The notes: a model not told the origin generated them from the letters alone. A DNA stretch of 61,159 nt from Xanthomonas arboricola pv. populi (GCF_002939945.1 NZ_MDEB01000013.1:1-61159), one strand, 5' to 3'; shown: positions 17,675 through 27,571, numbered from the stretch's first letter. Numbers and translations are program-made.

Positions 17675-20455
17675 ATGTCATTGCACGACTACAATGCCAA
17701 GCGCCGCTTCGACCAGACCCCGGAACCGGCCGGCGACACGCCCACACGCGCCAGCAAGCAGCCGATCTTCGTGGTGCAGCTGCATCACGCCAGCTCGCGT
17801 CATTACGACTTCCGTCTGGAACTCGACGGCGTGCTCAAGAGTTGGGCCGTGCCCAAGGGCCCCTCGTTGCGCGTTGGCGAAAAGCGCCTGGCGGTCGAGG
17901 TGGAAGACCACCCGTTGTCGTACGCCAGCTTCGAAGGCGATATCCCGCAAGGTCATTACGGGGCCGGGCATGTGGATGTGTTCGACCACGGGCATTGGCA
18001 TTGCGAAGGCGATGCGTTGGCGGCGCTGGCAGCGGGCAAGCTGGAATTCGAACTGCAGGGCACGCTGCTGCGCGGCGGTTTTGCATTGGTGCGCACGCAG
18101 ATGCGGGGCGGCAAACCACAGTGGCTGCTGTTCAAGCGCACCGATGCGTATGCGGCCGATCTGGATGCCGATGCGCTGGTGGCGCAGCAGACCGCCGACA
18201 CATCGGCAGTGGCCGCGCCGGCGACCCGTGCCAAGGCCAGCCGGGCGCGGCGTGCGCCGACGGCAAAAGCGAGCGCCGCGACGTCGCCGGCGGCCAGCAA
18301 GCGCGCACGTCCAGGGCGTGCAAGTTCCAAGCGCTGGCATACCCGCGCCCTGGCGTTGGACGGCGCCCGCGATGCGCCATGTCCCACCGAGCTGCGCGCG
18401 CAACTGACCTTGCTGCGCGAGCAGGCGCCCGATGGCGAGCGCTGGTTGCACGAGATCAAGTGGGACGGCTACCGCCTGCTGGCCGATCTGGTCGATGGCG
18501 ATGTGCAGCTGCGCTCGCGCAACGACCAGGCCTGGACGCAGCGCTTCCCGGAGGTGGTGCGCGCAGTGCAGGCCTTGCCGGTGCACGATGCGCGCCTGGA
18601 TGGCGAGCTGGTGGTGCTGGACGCGCAAGGGCGCACCGATTTCTCGGCACTGCAACGTGCGCTCGATGGCAGCGTCACGCAGCCGCTGCGCTACATCGTG
18701 TTCGACCTGCTCGGCGTCGCCGGGGTGGATCTGCGCGACACCCCGCTGCTGCAACGCAAGCAATTGCTGCACGACTTGCTGGGCGAGGAGCCGGGCACGC
18801 TGGCGTTTAGCGACCATGTGATCGGCCACGGCCCGCAGGTGTTCGCGGCCAGCGCCGGCACTGGCTGGGAAGGCATCGTCAGCAAGCTCGCCGATGCGCG
18901 GTATCGCGCAGGACGCAGCGCCGATTGGGTCAAGACCAAGCACGAGGACAGCGACGAGTTCGTGGTGGTGGGCTACACCGATCCCAGGGGCGCACGCAGC
19001 GGCTTTGGCGCCTTGCTGATGGCGCAGCGCGACGGCAAGACGCTGCGTTATGTCGGGCGTGTGGGCACCGGATTCGACGATGCCTTGCTGGCAAAGATCA
19101 CTGCGCTGCTGCAGGCGCTGCACAGCGACACCGCCACGCTGGAATTGCCGACGCACATCCCGGGGCGGCCACGCGATGTGCATTGGGTACGGCCGGTCTT
19201 GATCGCCGAGGTCGCCTTCCGCGGCTGGGCGAAGGAAGGCCTGCTGCGGCAGGCCGCGTTCAAGCGTCTGCGCGAGGACAAACCCATGAGCGAGTTGGGC
19301 GGCGACCGCGCCGCGCCGGGCAAGGCGCGTGCTGCAGGTAAAGGCAGTGCTGCGACAGCGACCGCCGCGCCTGCGCGCAAGGTGGCAACGAAGAAAACCT
19401 CCAGAACGACGGTCGACCCATCCACCAGCACCGCCAGCAAGCGCGTGCGGTCGACGGCATCGAAGACGACCGCGACCACGACATCCAAAAAGGCTGCAGC
19501 GCCCACGTCCACGGTCTCCAAATCCACGGCGCCCAAGTCCACAACATCCAGATCCACAACATCCAAATCCACAGCCACGTCGACGGACGGCATCACCATC
19601 ACCCATCCCGAGCGGGTGGTGTTTCCCGCAGCGGGCATCAGCAAGGGCGATGTGGCCGACTATTACCGCGCAGTGGCGCCGCTGGTGCTGGCAGAGATCG
19701 CACGCCGCCCCTTGTCGCTGCTGCGCTGCCCCGATGGCGTCGGTGGCGACTGCTTTTTCCAGAAGCACGAAGGCCGCCACCTGGGCACGCACATCAAGGC
19801 GATTCCGCTGCAGCAGAAGAGCGGCACCGAGGATTACATCTACGTCGAAGATGCCGCCGGCCTGCTCGAGCTGGTGCAGATGAACACGCTGGAACTGCAT
19901 CCCTGGGGCGCGCAGGTCGACGATGCGGAGCATCCGGATCGGCTGGTGTTCGACCTGGACCCGGGCGACGGGGTGTCCTGGGCCGACGTGGTGGCGGCCG
20001 CGCGCGACATCCGCGCCAAGCTGCGCAGCGCAGGCCTGGAGAGCGCGGTGCGCCTGTCCGGCGGCAAGGGCCTGCACGTGGTGGTGCCGATCGTGCCGGA
20101 AGCGGACTGGGAACAGGCGCGCGATTTCTGCGAGGCCTTCGCCCAGGCGCTGGCCACGCACGCCCCGGACCGCTACGTGGCCACCATGAGCAAGGCCAAG
20201 CGCCACGGCGTGATCTTCGTCGACTGGCTGCGCAACGGGCGCGGCAATACCAGCGTGTGTTCGTGGTCACTGCGCGCGCGCGAAAAGGCCACCGTCGCCG
20301 TGCCGCTACGCTGGGAAGAACTCGGCAAGATCAGCGGCCCGGATGCCTTCCCGATGGACAAGGCCCTGCAGCGCGCCAAGCGTCAGCGTGCAGATCCCTG
20401 GGAATCGGTGCTGGCGTTGCGGCAGTTCTTGCCCACTGCCGACAACGCGCGCTGA
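17675..20455 (+). CDS. ligD: Multifunctional DNA ligase D (phosphoesterase-ligase-polymerase)
   Basis: LigD processes and seals DNA ends bound by Ku. The 926-residue protein has the 3'-phosphoesterase domain first (about 30-160: HHASSRHYDFRLELDGVLKSWAVPKGPS and the GHYGAGHVDVFDHG histidines). The ATP-dependent ligase follows, with nucleotidyl lysine 262 in EIKWDG and an OB-fold domain to about 545. The primase-polymerase comes last (about 645-926: ITHPERVVFPAAGISKGDV and a DLDPGDGVSW acidic pair). This order is the Pseudomonas-type order. Two low-complexity linkers stand out: an Ala/Arg/Lys-rich one at about 180-230, and a long Ser/Thr/Lys one at about 550-640 with repeated STTSKST-like units. 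The first residues follow ku by 9 bases. Confidence 0.95.
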   Translation: MSLHDYNAKRRFDQTPEPAGDTPTRASKQPIFVVQLHHASSRHYDFRLELDGVLKSWAVPKGPSLRVGEKRLAVEVEDHPLSYASFEGDIPQGHYGAGHVDVFDHGHWHCEGDALAALAAGKLEFELQGTLLRGGFALVRTQMRGGKPQWLLFKRTDAYAADLDADALVAQQTADTSAVAAPATRAKASRARRAPTAKASAATSPAASKRARPGRASSKRWHTRALALDGARDAPCPTELRAQLTLLREQAPDGERWLHEIKWDGYRLLADLVDGDVQLRSRNDQAWTQRFPEVVRAVQALPVHDARLDGELVVLDAQGRTDFSALQRALDGSVTQPLRYIVFDLLGVAGVDLRDTPLLQRKQLLHDLLGEEPGTLAFSDHVIGHGPQVFAASAGTGWEGIVSKLADARYRAGRSADWVKTKHEDSDEFVVVGYTDPRGARSGFGALLMAQRDGKTLRYVGRVGTGFDDALLAKITALLQALHSDTATLELPTHIPGRPRDVHWVRPVLIAEVAFRGWAKEGLLRQAAFKRLREDKPMSELGGDRAAPGKARAAGKGSAATATAAPARKVATKKTSRTTVDPSTSTASKRVRSTASKTTATTTSKKAAAPTSTVSKSTAPKSTTSRSTTSKSTATSTDGITITHPERVVFPAAGISKGDVADYYRAVAPLVLAEIARRPLSLLRCPDGVGGDCFFQKHEGRHLGTHIKAIPLQQKSGTEDYIYVEDAAGLLELVQMNTLELHPWGAQVDDAEHPDRLVFDLDPGDGVSWADVVAAARDIRAKLRSAGLESAVRLSGGKGLHVVVPIVPEADWEQARDFCEAFAQALATHAPDRYVATMSKAKRHGVIFVDWLRNGRGNTSVCSWSLRAREKATVAVPLRWEELGKISGPDAFPMDKALQRAKRQRADPWESVLALRQFLPTADNAR

Positions 20456-20499
20456 GCATAGCGGCGGCCACCAACGGCGCCGCCGCCCCCCGCGCAGGC

Positions 20500-21681
20500 T
20501 CAGCGCTGGCGCTGGGTTCCATCTGGCTTGGTCAAGGACGCGATACAGGGCGAGACGAAAAGGTTGCCCCGGTAGGCACCGGCTACCGTCTTGGAAAAGA
20601 CGAGCCCCCACATGACCGCCAGCAACACCACCAGCGCCGTGCCCAGGCCTTGGAAAAACACCAGATGCAGGCTCGCTCCCAGGCGCAAGGTCGTTACCGC
20701 ATACACCCCGAGCGGGAAGGTGAAACCCCACCAGCCGAGGTTGAAAGGAATGCCTTTCCTGACGTAGCGCGCGGTGATGAGCACCGCCAATGCCATCCAC
20801 CACATGCCCAGCCCCCAGAACAGCAAGCCGCTGATAAGGCCAAGGCCGGCTGCCATGCTCCCGGCGGCACTCAATCCCTGCGCGGCAAAGATCGCCGGCG
20901 CATCGGCGCCGAGCACCAGCATGCCCAGCGCGCCGGTCCCGATCGGTCCCAACGACAACCAGCTGGATGCGGCCATGCTTTCGTGCGGAAGCTTGTGCAG
21001 TGCCATGCGTAGCAACAGGATGACCAGGATGCTCAGCGCCACCGGCACCGAGTAGGCCCACAGCACGTAACTGGTGATGAGTACCGTGTATTGGCCGGCC
21101 GTGTCGGCCAGTTGCGGTGCCAACAAGCCACCGCTGGCTGCGGCGACCTCCGCAGCCACCACAGGCAGCAGCCAGACGGCGGTCATCTGGTCGATGCTGT
21201 GCTGCTGCCGGGTGAACATCATGAAAGGGATCAGCACCCCGCATGCCAGCGACATGGCCACGTCGATCCACCACAAGGTCTCGACTAGCGGCAGCACTCC
21301 GCTCCCCCAGCGCGGCAGGCCATACAGCACAAATCCGTTGATGATGGTCGCCAGGCCCATGGGAATGGTGCCGAAGAACATCGAGACGGTGGAATGGCCG
21401 AAGATCTGCTTGGCTTCGTCGAAAAACAGCATCCAGCGGCTGGCATACAGGACGCTGAACACGACGAACAGCGCGATGTTGAAGCACCACAGCAGTTCCC
21501 CAATGGTCTTGAGCCAGGGCGCTGCAAACGGCAGCTGTCCCAAGGCAAGCGCAAGAATCCCGGTGCCCATGGTGGCGGCAAACCAGTTCGGGGTGAATTG
21601 CCGGATGGCTTCCCTGGGAGTGGAGAGGCCCGCCAGGGGCCGGTGGTCGCCGACGATGGCGCTCAGTCTGCTTTCACGCAT
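20500..21681 (-). CDS. TDT-family membrane transporter (TehA/sulfite exporter-like)
   Basis: The 393-residue inner-membrane protein has about ten hydrophobic helices, the layout of the tellurite-resistance/dicarboxylate transporter family (TehA, Mae1, Ssu1, plant SLAC1). The N-terminal NWFAATMGTGILALALG and the GWWGFTFPLGVYAV segment are typical of that family. Members move anions such as malate, sulfite or chloride; sulfite export is a frequent role when paired with a LysR regulator. Here a LysR gene is divergent, with a palindromic site between them, which supports an inducible anion exporter. The substrate is an inference only. It is convergent with ligD, 44 bases apart. Confidence 0.82.
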   Translation of the reverse strand: MRESRLSAIVGDHRPLAGLSTPREAIRQFTPNWFAATMGTGILALALGQLPFAAPWLKTIGELLWCFNIALFVVFSVLYASRWMLFFDEAKQIFGHSTVSMFFGTIPMGLATIINGFVLYGLPRWGSGVLPLVETLWWIDVAMSLACGVLIPFMMFTRQQHSIDQMTAVWLLPVVAAEVAAASGGLLAPQLADTAGQYTVLITSYVLWAYSVPVALSILVILLLRMALHKLPHESMAASSWLSLGPIGTGALGMLVLGADAPAIFAAQGLSAAGSMAAGLGLISGLLFWGLGMWWMALAVLITARYVRKGIPFNLGWWGFTFPLGVYAVTTLRLGASLHLVFFQGLGTALVVLLAVMWGLVFSKTVAGAYRGNLFVSPCIASLTKPDGTQRQR

Positions 21682-21752
21682 GGCAATGGGTCCGTTTAGC
21701 GATGCAGAGGCGATGGAGCAAGTCTAGAGCGCGCCGGCTCATTCGGATAACG

Positions 21753-21774
21753 GGTAATATCGCTAACTGTTACC
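21753..21774. promoter_or_regulatory. Candidate LysR-type operator
   Basis: GGTAA-N12-TTACC forms an interrupted palindrome in an AT-richer stretch between the transporter and the lysR gene, 20 bases before the regulator start. Its position fits an autoregulatory LysR site controlling both genes. Confidence 0.5.
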
Positions 21775-21793
21775 TGTCTGGAAGGTTATGCAG

Positions 21794-22711
21794 ATGAGGC
21801 TGACCCTGCGTCAGATGCAGATCTTTTGTGCCATCGCCGAAACCGGCAGCACCACCGGCGGCGGGGTGGCGGTCTCGCTGTCGCAGTCGGCCACCAGCGC
21901 CTCGCTCAACGAGTTGGAGGGTGTGCTGGGAACGCGGTTGTTCGACCGTGTGGGCAAGCGGCTGGTCCTCAACACCGAAGGCCAGCGTCTGCTTCCGCAA
22001 GCCAGGCAATTGCTGGATGCGGCACAGCAGATCGAGGCGGCCTACCGGCCCGGTGCCGGCGACCGCAAGGCCCGCTTGCGGGTCGGATGCAGCACCACGA
22101 TTGGCAACTACATCCTGCCGCGCCTGCTCGGAGCGCTGCGCAAGGCGGCCCCGTTGCTTCAGGTGGATGCCGACTTGGCCAACAGTGCCGCCATTGCACG
22201 CAAGGTGGCCGATTTTCAACTCGACATGGGGCTGATCGAAGGACCGTGCCACCTTCCTGAGCTACAGGCCGAGCCCTGGCTGGTGGACGAGTTGCTGATC
22301 GTCGTAGGGGCCCGACATCCGCTGGCCCACGCGTCGAAAGTGACGAAGGCAGATCTTCGCCGGGCCGACTGGCTACTGCGCGAATCGGGCTCGGGTACCC
22401 GGGAGGAAGTGGAATTGCTGTTGTTGCGTCACCTGCATGATTTGTCCGAGACGCAGCAGGTGGGAAGTTCGGAGGCGATCAAGCACACATTGGCGCAAGG
22501 CATCGGCATCAGTTGCCTGTCCCGCTGGGTCGTGAGCGACCTGCTGGCGTCAGGACAACTGGTGGCACTCACCGGTGTGCTTCCCTCGCTGACACGACGC
22601 TTCTTCCTCATCCGCCACCGCGAAAAGTTCGTCTCCCAGAGCCTGGACGCGTTCGGGAGGGCGTGCCGGAACTTCAAAGACGACGCGGGCGCAGCGACGC
22701 ACCACGGTTGA
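21794..22711 (+). CDS. LysR-family transcriptional regulator
   Basis: The 305-residue regulator has an N-terminal winged helix (about residues 5-65: LTLRQMQIFCAIAETGSTTGGGVAVSLSQSATSASL...LFDRVGKRLVLNTEG). A C-terminal periplasmic-binding-like effector domain follows from about residue 88. The nearest well-known group by eye is CysB/CbbR/YeiE-like, which sense small anions or metabolites. ATG 21794 is chosen because GGAAGG sits 8 bases upstream; the ATG at 21788 is only 2 bases from it. It is divergent from the TDT transporter and very probably controls it. No frameshift or missing helix is seen. Confidence 0.88.
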   Translation: MRLTLRQMQIFCAIAETGSTTGGGVAVSLSQSATSASLNELEGVLGTRLFDRVGKRLVLNTEGQRLLPQARQLLDAAQQIEAAYRPGAGDRKARLRVGCSTTIGNYILPRLLGALRKAAPLLQVDADLANSAAIARKVADFQLDMGLIEGPCHLPELQAEPWLVDELLIVVGARHPLAHASKVTKADLRRADWLLRESGSGTREEVELLLLRHLHDLSETQQVGSSEAIKHTLAQGIGISCLSRWVVSDLLASGQLVALTGVLPSLTRRFFLIRHREKFVSQSLDAFGRACRNFKDDAGAATHHG

Positions 22712-22788
22712 CCGCACCACTGCCAAGCCGATCGGAGCGCCAAGCGCCCGGTGACCGTGCAGTTCATCGAAGGTGACCAACGCGAAGC

Positions 22789-23952
22789 TCAAGCTTGTGC
22801 TTCTTCCATCCCACGCGTCACCCGGCTCAACGCATCGCTGCTGATCTCGGCAATCGAATGGGTGCCGGTCAGGGTCATCGCCACGCGCATCTCGCGCTCG
22901 ATCAGGGTCAGCAGATTCTCCACGCCGGCCTGGCCGCCGGCCGCCAGCGCATAGACGAACGCGCGCCCCAGCAGCACCGCATCGGCGCCAAGCGCCAGCA
23001 TGCGTACCACGTCCAGGCCGCTGCGGATGCCGGAGTCGGCCAGGATCTTCAGCTGCCCCTTTACCGCATCGGCAATGGCCGGCAATGCGCGCGCGCTGGA
23101 CAGCACGCCGTCGAGCTGGCGGCCGCCATGGTTGGACACCACGATGCCGTCGGCGCCGAAGCGCACCGCATCGCGCGCATCGTCCGGGTCCAGGATGCCC
23201 TTGATCACCATCGGCCCGGTCCAGAACTCGCGGATCCATTCCAGGTCTTTCCAGGCGATGGACGGGTCGAAATTGGCGCCCAGCCAGCCGATGTAGTCCT
23301 GCAGGCCGGTCGGGCTGCCGCGGTAGGTCGAGATATTGCCAAGATCGTGCGGGCGACCCAGCAGGCCCACGTCCCAGGCCCAGCGCGGATGCGTCACCGC
23401 CTGCAGCATGCGCCGCAGCGACGCGTTGGGCCCGCTCATGCCCGAGTGCGCATCGCGGTAGCGCGCGCCCGGCGTGGGCATGTCCACGGTGAACACCAGC
23501 GTGGTCACCCCGGCCGCCTTGGCGCGCTCCAGCGCGTTGCGCATGAAGCCGCGGTCCTTGAGCACGTACAGCTGGAACCACATCGGCCGCGTGATCGCCG
23601 GCGCCACTTCCTCGATCGGGCAAACCGACACCGTGGACAGCGTAAACGGGATCCCGCGTGCGGCCGCCGCGCGCGCGGCCTGCACTTCGCCTCGCCGCGC
23701 GTACATGCCGGTCAGCCCGACCGGCGCCAACGCCACCGGCATCGCCAGCGTCTCGCCGAACAGCTCGGTGCTCAGGCGCAGGTCCGACATATTGCGCAGC
23801 ACCCGCTGGCGCAGCGCGATATCGGCCAGATCCGAGACATTGCGCCGCAAGGTGTGCTCGGCGTACGCGCCGCCATCGATGTAGTGGAACAGGAACGGCG
23901 GCAGGCGTGCCTGCGCAGCGGCACGGTAGTCGGAAGCGGCGGAAATGATCAT
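22789..23952 (-). CDS. lldD: L-lactate dehydrogenase (FMN, quinone-linked)
   Basis: This membrane-associated flavoenzyme oxidises L-lactate to pyruvate and passes electrons to quinone. The 387-residue product is an alpha-hydroxy-acid oxidase TIM barrel. It begins [20 protein letters not shown] and has the FMN-contact block [18 protein letters not shown]. The active-site histidine is in [11 protein letters not shown], and the phosphate-binding end is [19 protein letters not shown] with [10 protein letters not shown]. Length and N-terminus match LldD of about 380-390 residues. The start at 23952 is taken from that N-terminus; in-frame sequence further upstream is not conserved-looking. It is convergent with lysR. 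No lactate permease or LldR is next to it. Confidence 0.92.
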   Translation of the reverse strand: MIISAASDYRAAAQARLPPFLFHYIDGGAYAEHTLRRNVSDLADIALRQRVLRNMSDLRLSTELFGETLAMPVALAPVGLTGMYARRGEVQAARAAAARGIPFTLSTVSVCPIEEVAPAITRPMWFQLYVLKDRGFMRNALERAKAAGVTTLVFTVDMPTPGARYRDAHSGMSGPNASLRRMLQAVTHPRWAWDVGLLGRPHDLGNISTYRGSPTGLQDYIGWLGANFDPSIAWKDLEWIREFWTGPMVIKGILDPDDARDAVRFGADGIVVSNHGGRQLDGVLSSARALPAIADAVKGQLKILADSGIRSGLDVVRMLALGADAVLLGRAFVYALAAGGQAGVENLLTLIEREMRVAMTLTGTHSIAEISSDALSRVTRGMEEAQA

Positions 23953-24203
23953 CAAAGACGAACGGCAGCTACGGGGTAGCCGCTGAGTGTAAGACCATCG
24001 GTGTGGCAGGTGGACCGCTGCGCGTTCGGCCGGCTGGAAGCGGACATGGCGTGACTCCGTGGCGATGGGGTGGGTTGGTCGTGCCAGTGTGCGGACGCGC
24101 CGCATCGACGACGGGAGCCGCGGTCATCGCCCACCACCTGCCGGAAGTCACTTTCTGCATGTACACCATTGCCGCGCCGCCGCGCGGCCGTCAGCATCGC
24201 CGC

Positions 24204-25307
24204 ATGACCTCTTCCCTGTTTCATCGCTTGCAACCGCTGCGTCTGGCCGGCGCGTTCACCATTGCCGCGGTGGCGTTGTCGTTCGTGCCAGACGCCTCAC
24301 CGCAGGGCGCCTGGCGCTGGGGCGCGCTGGCCGGCTTCACCGCGTTGTTCCTGCTGCACACCGTGTTGCCGCCAATGCATGCATTGCGCAATGGCGCAAC
24401 GCTGCTGCAAGCGGTCATGGCGCTGCTGCTGGTCTGGATGGAACCGCGTGCCGGCACCGCCCCGGTGCTGCTGGTCATGCTGGTGGCGCAGGCGGGCATG
24501 ACCTGGCCGCCTGCGCGCGTGCTGCTGCTGGCGCTGGCGTTGAACGCGGGCATGTATGCGCTGCTGGTGCAGGCCGGGTTCGAGCGCGCGTGGTTGATCG
24601 TCGGCATCTACGCCGGTTTCCAGGCCTTCGCCGCGCTGACCGCGCATTACGCGCGCACTGCCGAGCGCGCGCGCGATGCGCTGGCCTACGTCAATGCCGA
24701 TCTGCTGGCCACCCGCGCGCTGCTGGCCGACAGTGCGCGCGATGCCGAGCGTTTGCGGCTGGCGCGCGAGCTGCACGATGTGGCCGGTCACAAACTCACC
24801 GCCATGCGCATCAATCTGCGCCTGCTCGGCGCCGACGCGGCACTGGCACGGCGCGAGGAGATTGCGGTGGTGGAGCAGCTGTCGGCCGAACTGCTGTCGG
24901 ACATCCGCAACGTGGTGCAGTCGCTGCGCGACGATCAGGGCCTGGATCTGCACACCGCCTTGCGCGCGCTGGCCGCACCGTTCCCGCGCCCGGCGCTGCG
25001 CCTGCAGATCGCCCCGGGCGTGCGCATCACCGATGCCTGCGTGGCCGAGCTGCTGTTGCGGCTGGTACAGGAGGCGCTGACCAACGCGGTGCGGCATGCC
25101 GACGCCAACGAGGTCGCGGTGCGCCTGCACTGCGCGGGCGCGCAGCTGTACGTGGACATCTGCGACGATGGCCGCCGCGCCGAGCGCATCCGCGAAGGCA
25201 ACGGCATCACCGGCATGCGCGAACGCCTGGCTGCCCTGCACGGGCAGCTTGAACTTGGCCGCACACCCACTGGCGGCATGCACCTGATGGCGAGGCTACC
25301 GGCATGA
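24204..25307 (+). CDS. Membrane sensor histidine kinase (HisKA_3, DesK-like)
   Basis: The 367-residue kinase has about five N-terminal membrane helices (residues about 12-150). A HisKA_3 dimerisation helix follows with the phospho-accepting histidine in LARELHDVAGHKLTAMRINL (about residues 188-207). The C-terminal HATPase domain has QEALTNAVRHADAN and GNGITGMRERL. This is the NarL/DesK group that pairs with LuxR-type regulators. The ATG at 24204 is used; an upstream ATG at 24159 would add a short Arg-rich tail. The stop overlaps the regulator start by 4 bases (ATGA), so translation is coupled. fabV, a fatty-acid enzyme gene, lies about 330 bases beyond the regulator, reminiscent of DesK lipid/temperature sensing, but that link is an inference. 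Confidence 0.88.
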   Translation: MTSSLFHRLQPLRLAGAFTIAAVALSFVPDASPQGAWRWGALAGFTALFLLHTVLPPMHALRNGATLLQAVMALLLVWMEPRAGTAPVLLVMLVAQAGMTWPPARVLLLALALNAGMYALLVQAGFERAWLIVGIYAGFQAFAALTAHYARTAERARDALAYVNADLLATRALLADSARDAERLRLARELHDVAGHKLTAMRINLRLLGADAALARREEIAVVEQLSAELLSDIRNVVQSLRDDQGLDLHTALRALAAPFPRPALRLQIAPGVRITDACVAELLLRLVQEALTNAVRHADANEVAVRLHCAGAQLYVDICDDGRRAERIREGNGITGMRERLAALHGQLELGRTPTGGMHLMARLPA

Positions 25308-25936
25308 GTGCACATCGCATCGCGCTGGCCGACGACCAGATCCTGGTTCGCGCCGGCCTGCGCGCGCTGTTGCAGCAACAGGGCGTGGAGGTGGTCTGCG
25401 AGGCCGACGACGGCCAGGGCCTGCTGGACGCGCTCGTCAGCACCCCGGTGGACGTGGTGCTCAGCGACATCCGCATGCCCGGCCTGGACGGCATCCAGGC
25501 ACTGCAGCAATTGCGCGCCCGCGGCGACCGCACCCCGGTGCTGCTGCTGACCACCTTCGACGACAGCGAGCTGCTGCTGCGCGCCACCGAGGCCGGCGCG
25601 CAGGGCTTTTTGCTCAAGGACGCCGCCCCGGAAGACCTGCGCGAGGCGATCGAGCGGGTCGCCCACGGCGAGACCCTGCTGCAGCCGGTCAGCACCGACC
25701 CGGTGCGCGCGCGTTACCAGTTCCGCGACCAGCAGCCCCCGCGCGAGACCTTCAGCGAGCGCGAGGTGGCGATCCTGCGGCTGCTCGCCGGCGGCTATTC
25801 CAACAAGGAGATCGCCCGCACCCTGTTCCTGGCCGAAGGCACGGTGAAGAACTACGTCTCCACCATCCTGGAGAAGCTCGGTACCCGCGACCGCACGCGC
25901 GCGGTGTTGAAGGCGATCACGTTGCGGGTGATTTGA
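25304..25936 (+). CDS. LuxR/NarL-type response regulator
   Basis: The 210-residue cytosolic regulator has an N-terminal receiver domain with the acidic pair ADDQ at residues 9-12. The phospho-acceptor aspartate is near residue 55 in VDVVLSDIRMPGLDG, a conserved threonine is in LLLTTFDD, and the lysine is in FLLKDAAP. The C-terminal LuxR helix-turn-helix is FSEREVAILRLLAGGYSNKEIARTLFLAEGTVKNYVSTILEKL. It overlaps the upstream kinase gene by 4 bases and is its cognate partner. Target genes are unknown. The following gap and fabV on the same strand are natural candidates. Confidence 0.92.
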   Translation: MSAHRIALADDQILVRAGLRALLQQQGVEVVCEADDGQGLLDALVSTPVDVVLSDIRMPGLDGIQALQQLRARGDRTPVLLLTTFDDSELLLRATEAGAQGFLLKDAAPEDLREAIERVAHGETLLQPVSTDPVRARYQFRDQQPPRETFSEREVAILRLLAGGYSNKEIARTLFLAEGTVKNYVSTILEKLGTRDRTRAVLKAITLRVI

Positions 25937-25948
25937 GGGCGGGGAAAC

Positions 25949-25970
25949 GGGAATCGGGATTGGGGAATCG
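25949..25970 (+). repeat. GAATCGGG-type dispersed repeat, copy 1
   Basis: GGGAATCGGGATTGGGGAAT plus CG lies 13 bases after the response-regulator stop. Related copies occur at 27473 and, inverted, at 27971. Confidence 0.75.
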
Positions 25971-26261
25971 TAAGAAGGGCAGCGCCCATCAGCGCATCGC
26001 GATACTCGTCGGGACACACATCCTTGGGCAGCAGCCGGGGGCGATGGCGGGCGTCTTCACGCATCGCCATTCGGCAGCGTGTGGTGCGCCTTCGGCTGTC
26101 TCGCCAGCAAGCCGACGATGCGCGCGCGTTCCGTGTCTTGGCGTCGCCAGGCGGGCGCCACGCAGCATCCGCTCCGCACCGCTGGTGGCCAACGCAGCTC
26201 GCCCCAAAGTGCGTCACACGCTCTAAAATGCCGCCAGCATCTTGCTGACCAGGAGTCCACG

Positions 26262-27470
26262 TTGATCATCCATCCCAAAGTGCGCGGCTTCATCTGCACC
26301 ACCACGCATCCGCTTGGCTGCGAGCGCAATGTGCTCGAGCAGATCGCCGCCACACGTGCGCGCGGCGTGCGCAATGACGGCCCGAAGAAGGTCCTGGTGA
26401 TCGGCGCGTCCAGCGGCTACGGCCTGGCCTCGCGCATCACCGCCGCCTTCGGTTTCGGCGCCGACACGCTGGGCGTGTTCTTCGAAAAACCCGGCAGCGC
26501 CAGCAAGGCCGGCACCGCCGGCTGGTACAACTCCGCTGCGTTCGACAAACACGCCAAGGCCGCGGGCCTGTACAGCAAGTCGATCAACGGCGATGCGTTT
26601 TCCGATGCCGCGCGGGCGCAGGTCATCGAGCTGATCAAGACCGAGATGGGCGGCCAGGTCGACCTGGTGGTGTATTCGCTGGCCTCGCCGGTGCGCAAGC
26701 TGCCCGGCACGGGCGAAGTGAAGCGCTCGGCGCTCAAGCCGATCGGCCAGACCTATACCGCCACCGCCATCGACACCAACAAGGACACCATCATCCAGGC
26801 CTCGATCGAGCCGGCCAGCGCGCAGGAGATCGAAGACACCATCACCGTGATGGGCGGGCAGGATTGGGAGCTGTGGATCGACGCGCTGGAAGGCGCCGGC
26901 GTGCTCGCCGACGGCGCGCGCAGCGTGGCCTTCAGCTATATCGGCACCGAGATCACCTGGCCGATCTACTGGCACGGTGCGCTGGGCAAGGCCAAGGTCG
27001 ACCTGGACCGCACCGCGCAGCGGTTGAATGCACGCCTGGGCAAGCATGGCGGCAGCGCCAATGTGGCGGTGCTCAAGTCGGTGGTCACCCAGGCCAGCGC
27101 GGCGATTCCGGTGATGCCGCTGTATATCTCCATGGTCTACAAGATCATGAAGGAAAAGGGTCTGCACGAAGGCACCATCGAGCAGCTCGACCGCCTGTTC
27201 CGCGAGCGCCTGTACCGCGACGACCGCCAGCCTGCCGACGTGGACGACGAAAACCGCCTGCGCCTGGACGACTGGGAACTGCGCGACGACGTGCAGGACG
27301 CCTGCAAGGCGCTATGGCCGCAGGTCACCACCGAGAACCTGTTCCAGCTCACCGACTACGCCGGCTACAAGCACGAGTTCCTCAAGCTGTTCGGCTTCGA
27401 GCGCGACGATGTGGATTACGACGCCGATGTGGAGACGGACGTGAGCTTCGACTGCATCGAGTTGGGGTGA
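26262..27470 (+). CDS. fabV: Enoyl-[ACP] reductase FabV (trans-2-enoyl reductase)
   Basis: FabV catalyses the last reduction of each fatty-acid elongation cycle with NADH; it is a triclosan-tolerant alternative to FabI and is the main enoyl reductase in Xanthomonas. The 402-residue protein has the NADH-binding motif [16 protein letters not shown] (about residues 44-59). It also has the signature Tyr-X8-Lys active site in [10 protein letters not shown]. Start is TTG at 26262, six bases after AGGAG, giving [19 protein letters not shown], the standard N-terminus at the usual length. In-frame sequence upstream does not look like FabV. Its stop codon lies at the edge of a dispersed repeat and a clear terminator follows at 27543. 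Confidence 0.95.
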   Translation: MIIHPKVRGFICTTTHPLGCERNVLEQIAATRARGVRNDGPKKVLVIGASSGYGLASRITAAFGFGADTLGVFFEKPGSASKAGTAGWYNSAAFDKHAKAAGLYSKSINGDAFSDAARAQVIELIKTEMGGQVDLVVYSLASPVRKLPGTGEVKRSALKPIGQTYTATAIDTNKDTIIQASIEPASAQEIEDTITVMGGQDWELWIDALEGAGVLADGARSVAFSYIGTEITWPIYWHGALGKAKVDLDRTAQRLNARLGKHGGSANVAVLKSVVTQASAAIPVMPLYISMVYKIMKEKGLHEGTIEQLDRLFRERLYRDDRQPADVDDENRLRLDDWELRDDVQDACKALWPQVTTENLFQLTDYAGYKHEFLKLFGFERDDVDYDADVETDVSFDCIELG

Positions 27471-27472
27471 AT

Positions 27473-27495
27473 CGGGAATCGGGAATGGGGAATCG
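27473..27495 (+). repeat. GAATCGGG-type dispersed repeat, copy 2
   Basis: GAATCGGGAATGGGGAATCG occurs immediately after fabV. The stop codon TGA of fabV (27468-27470) runs into the repeat as TGAATCGGGA, the same arrangement seen at the end of kdgK. Confidence 0.75.
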
Positions 27496-27542
27496 CAAGA
27501 GCGGTACTCCGTGCTTGGTGTCGCCAGCTCGATGCGTCTGAG

Positions 27543-27571
27543 AACGGCCGGCAGATGATGCCGGCCGTTTT
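27543..27571 (+). terminator. Rho-independent terminator downstream of fabV
   Basis: AACGGCCGGCA and TGCCGGCCGTT form a perfect 11-base stem with a 5-base loop (GATGA), followed by two more T. It sits 73 bases after fabV. Confidence 0.8.
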
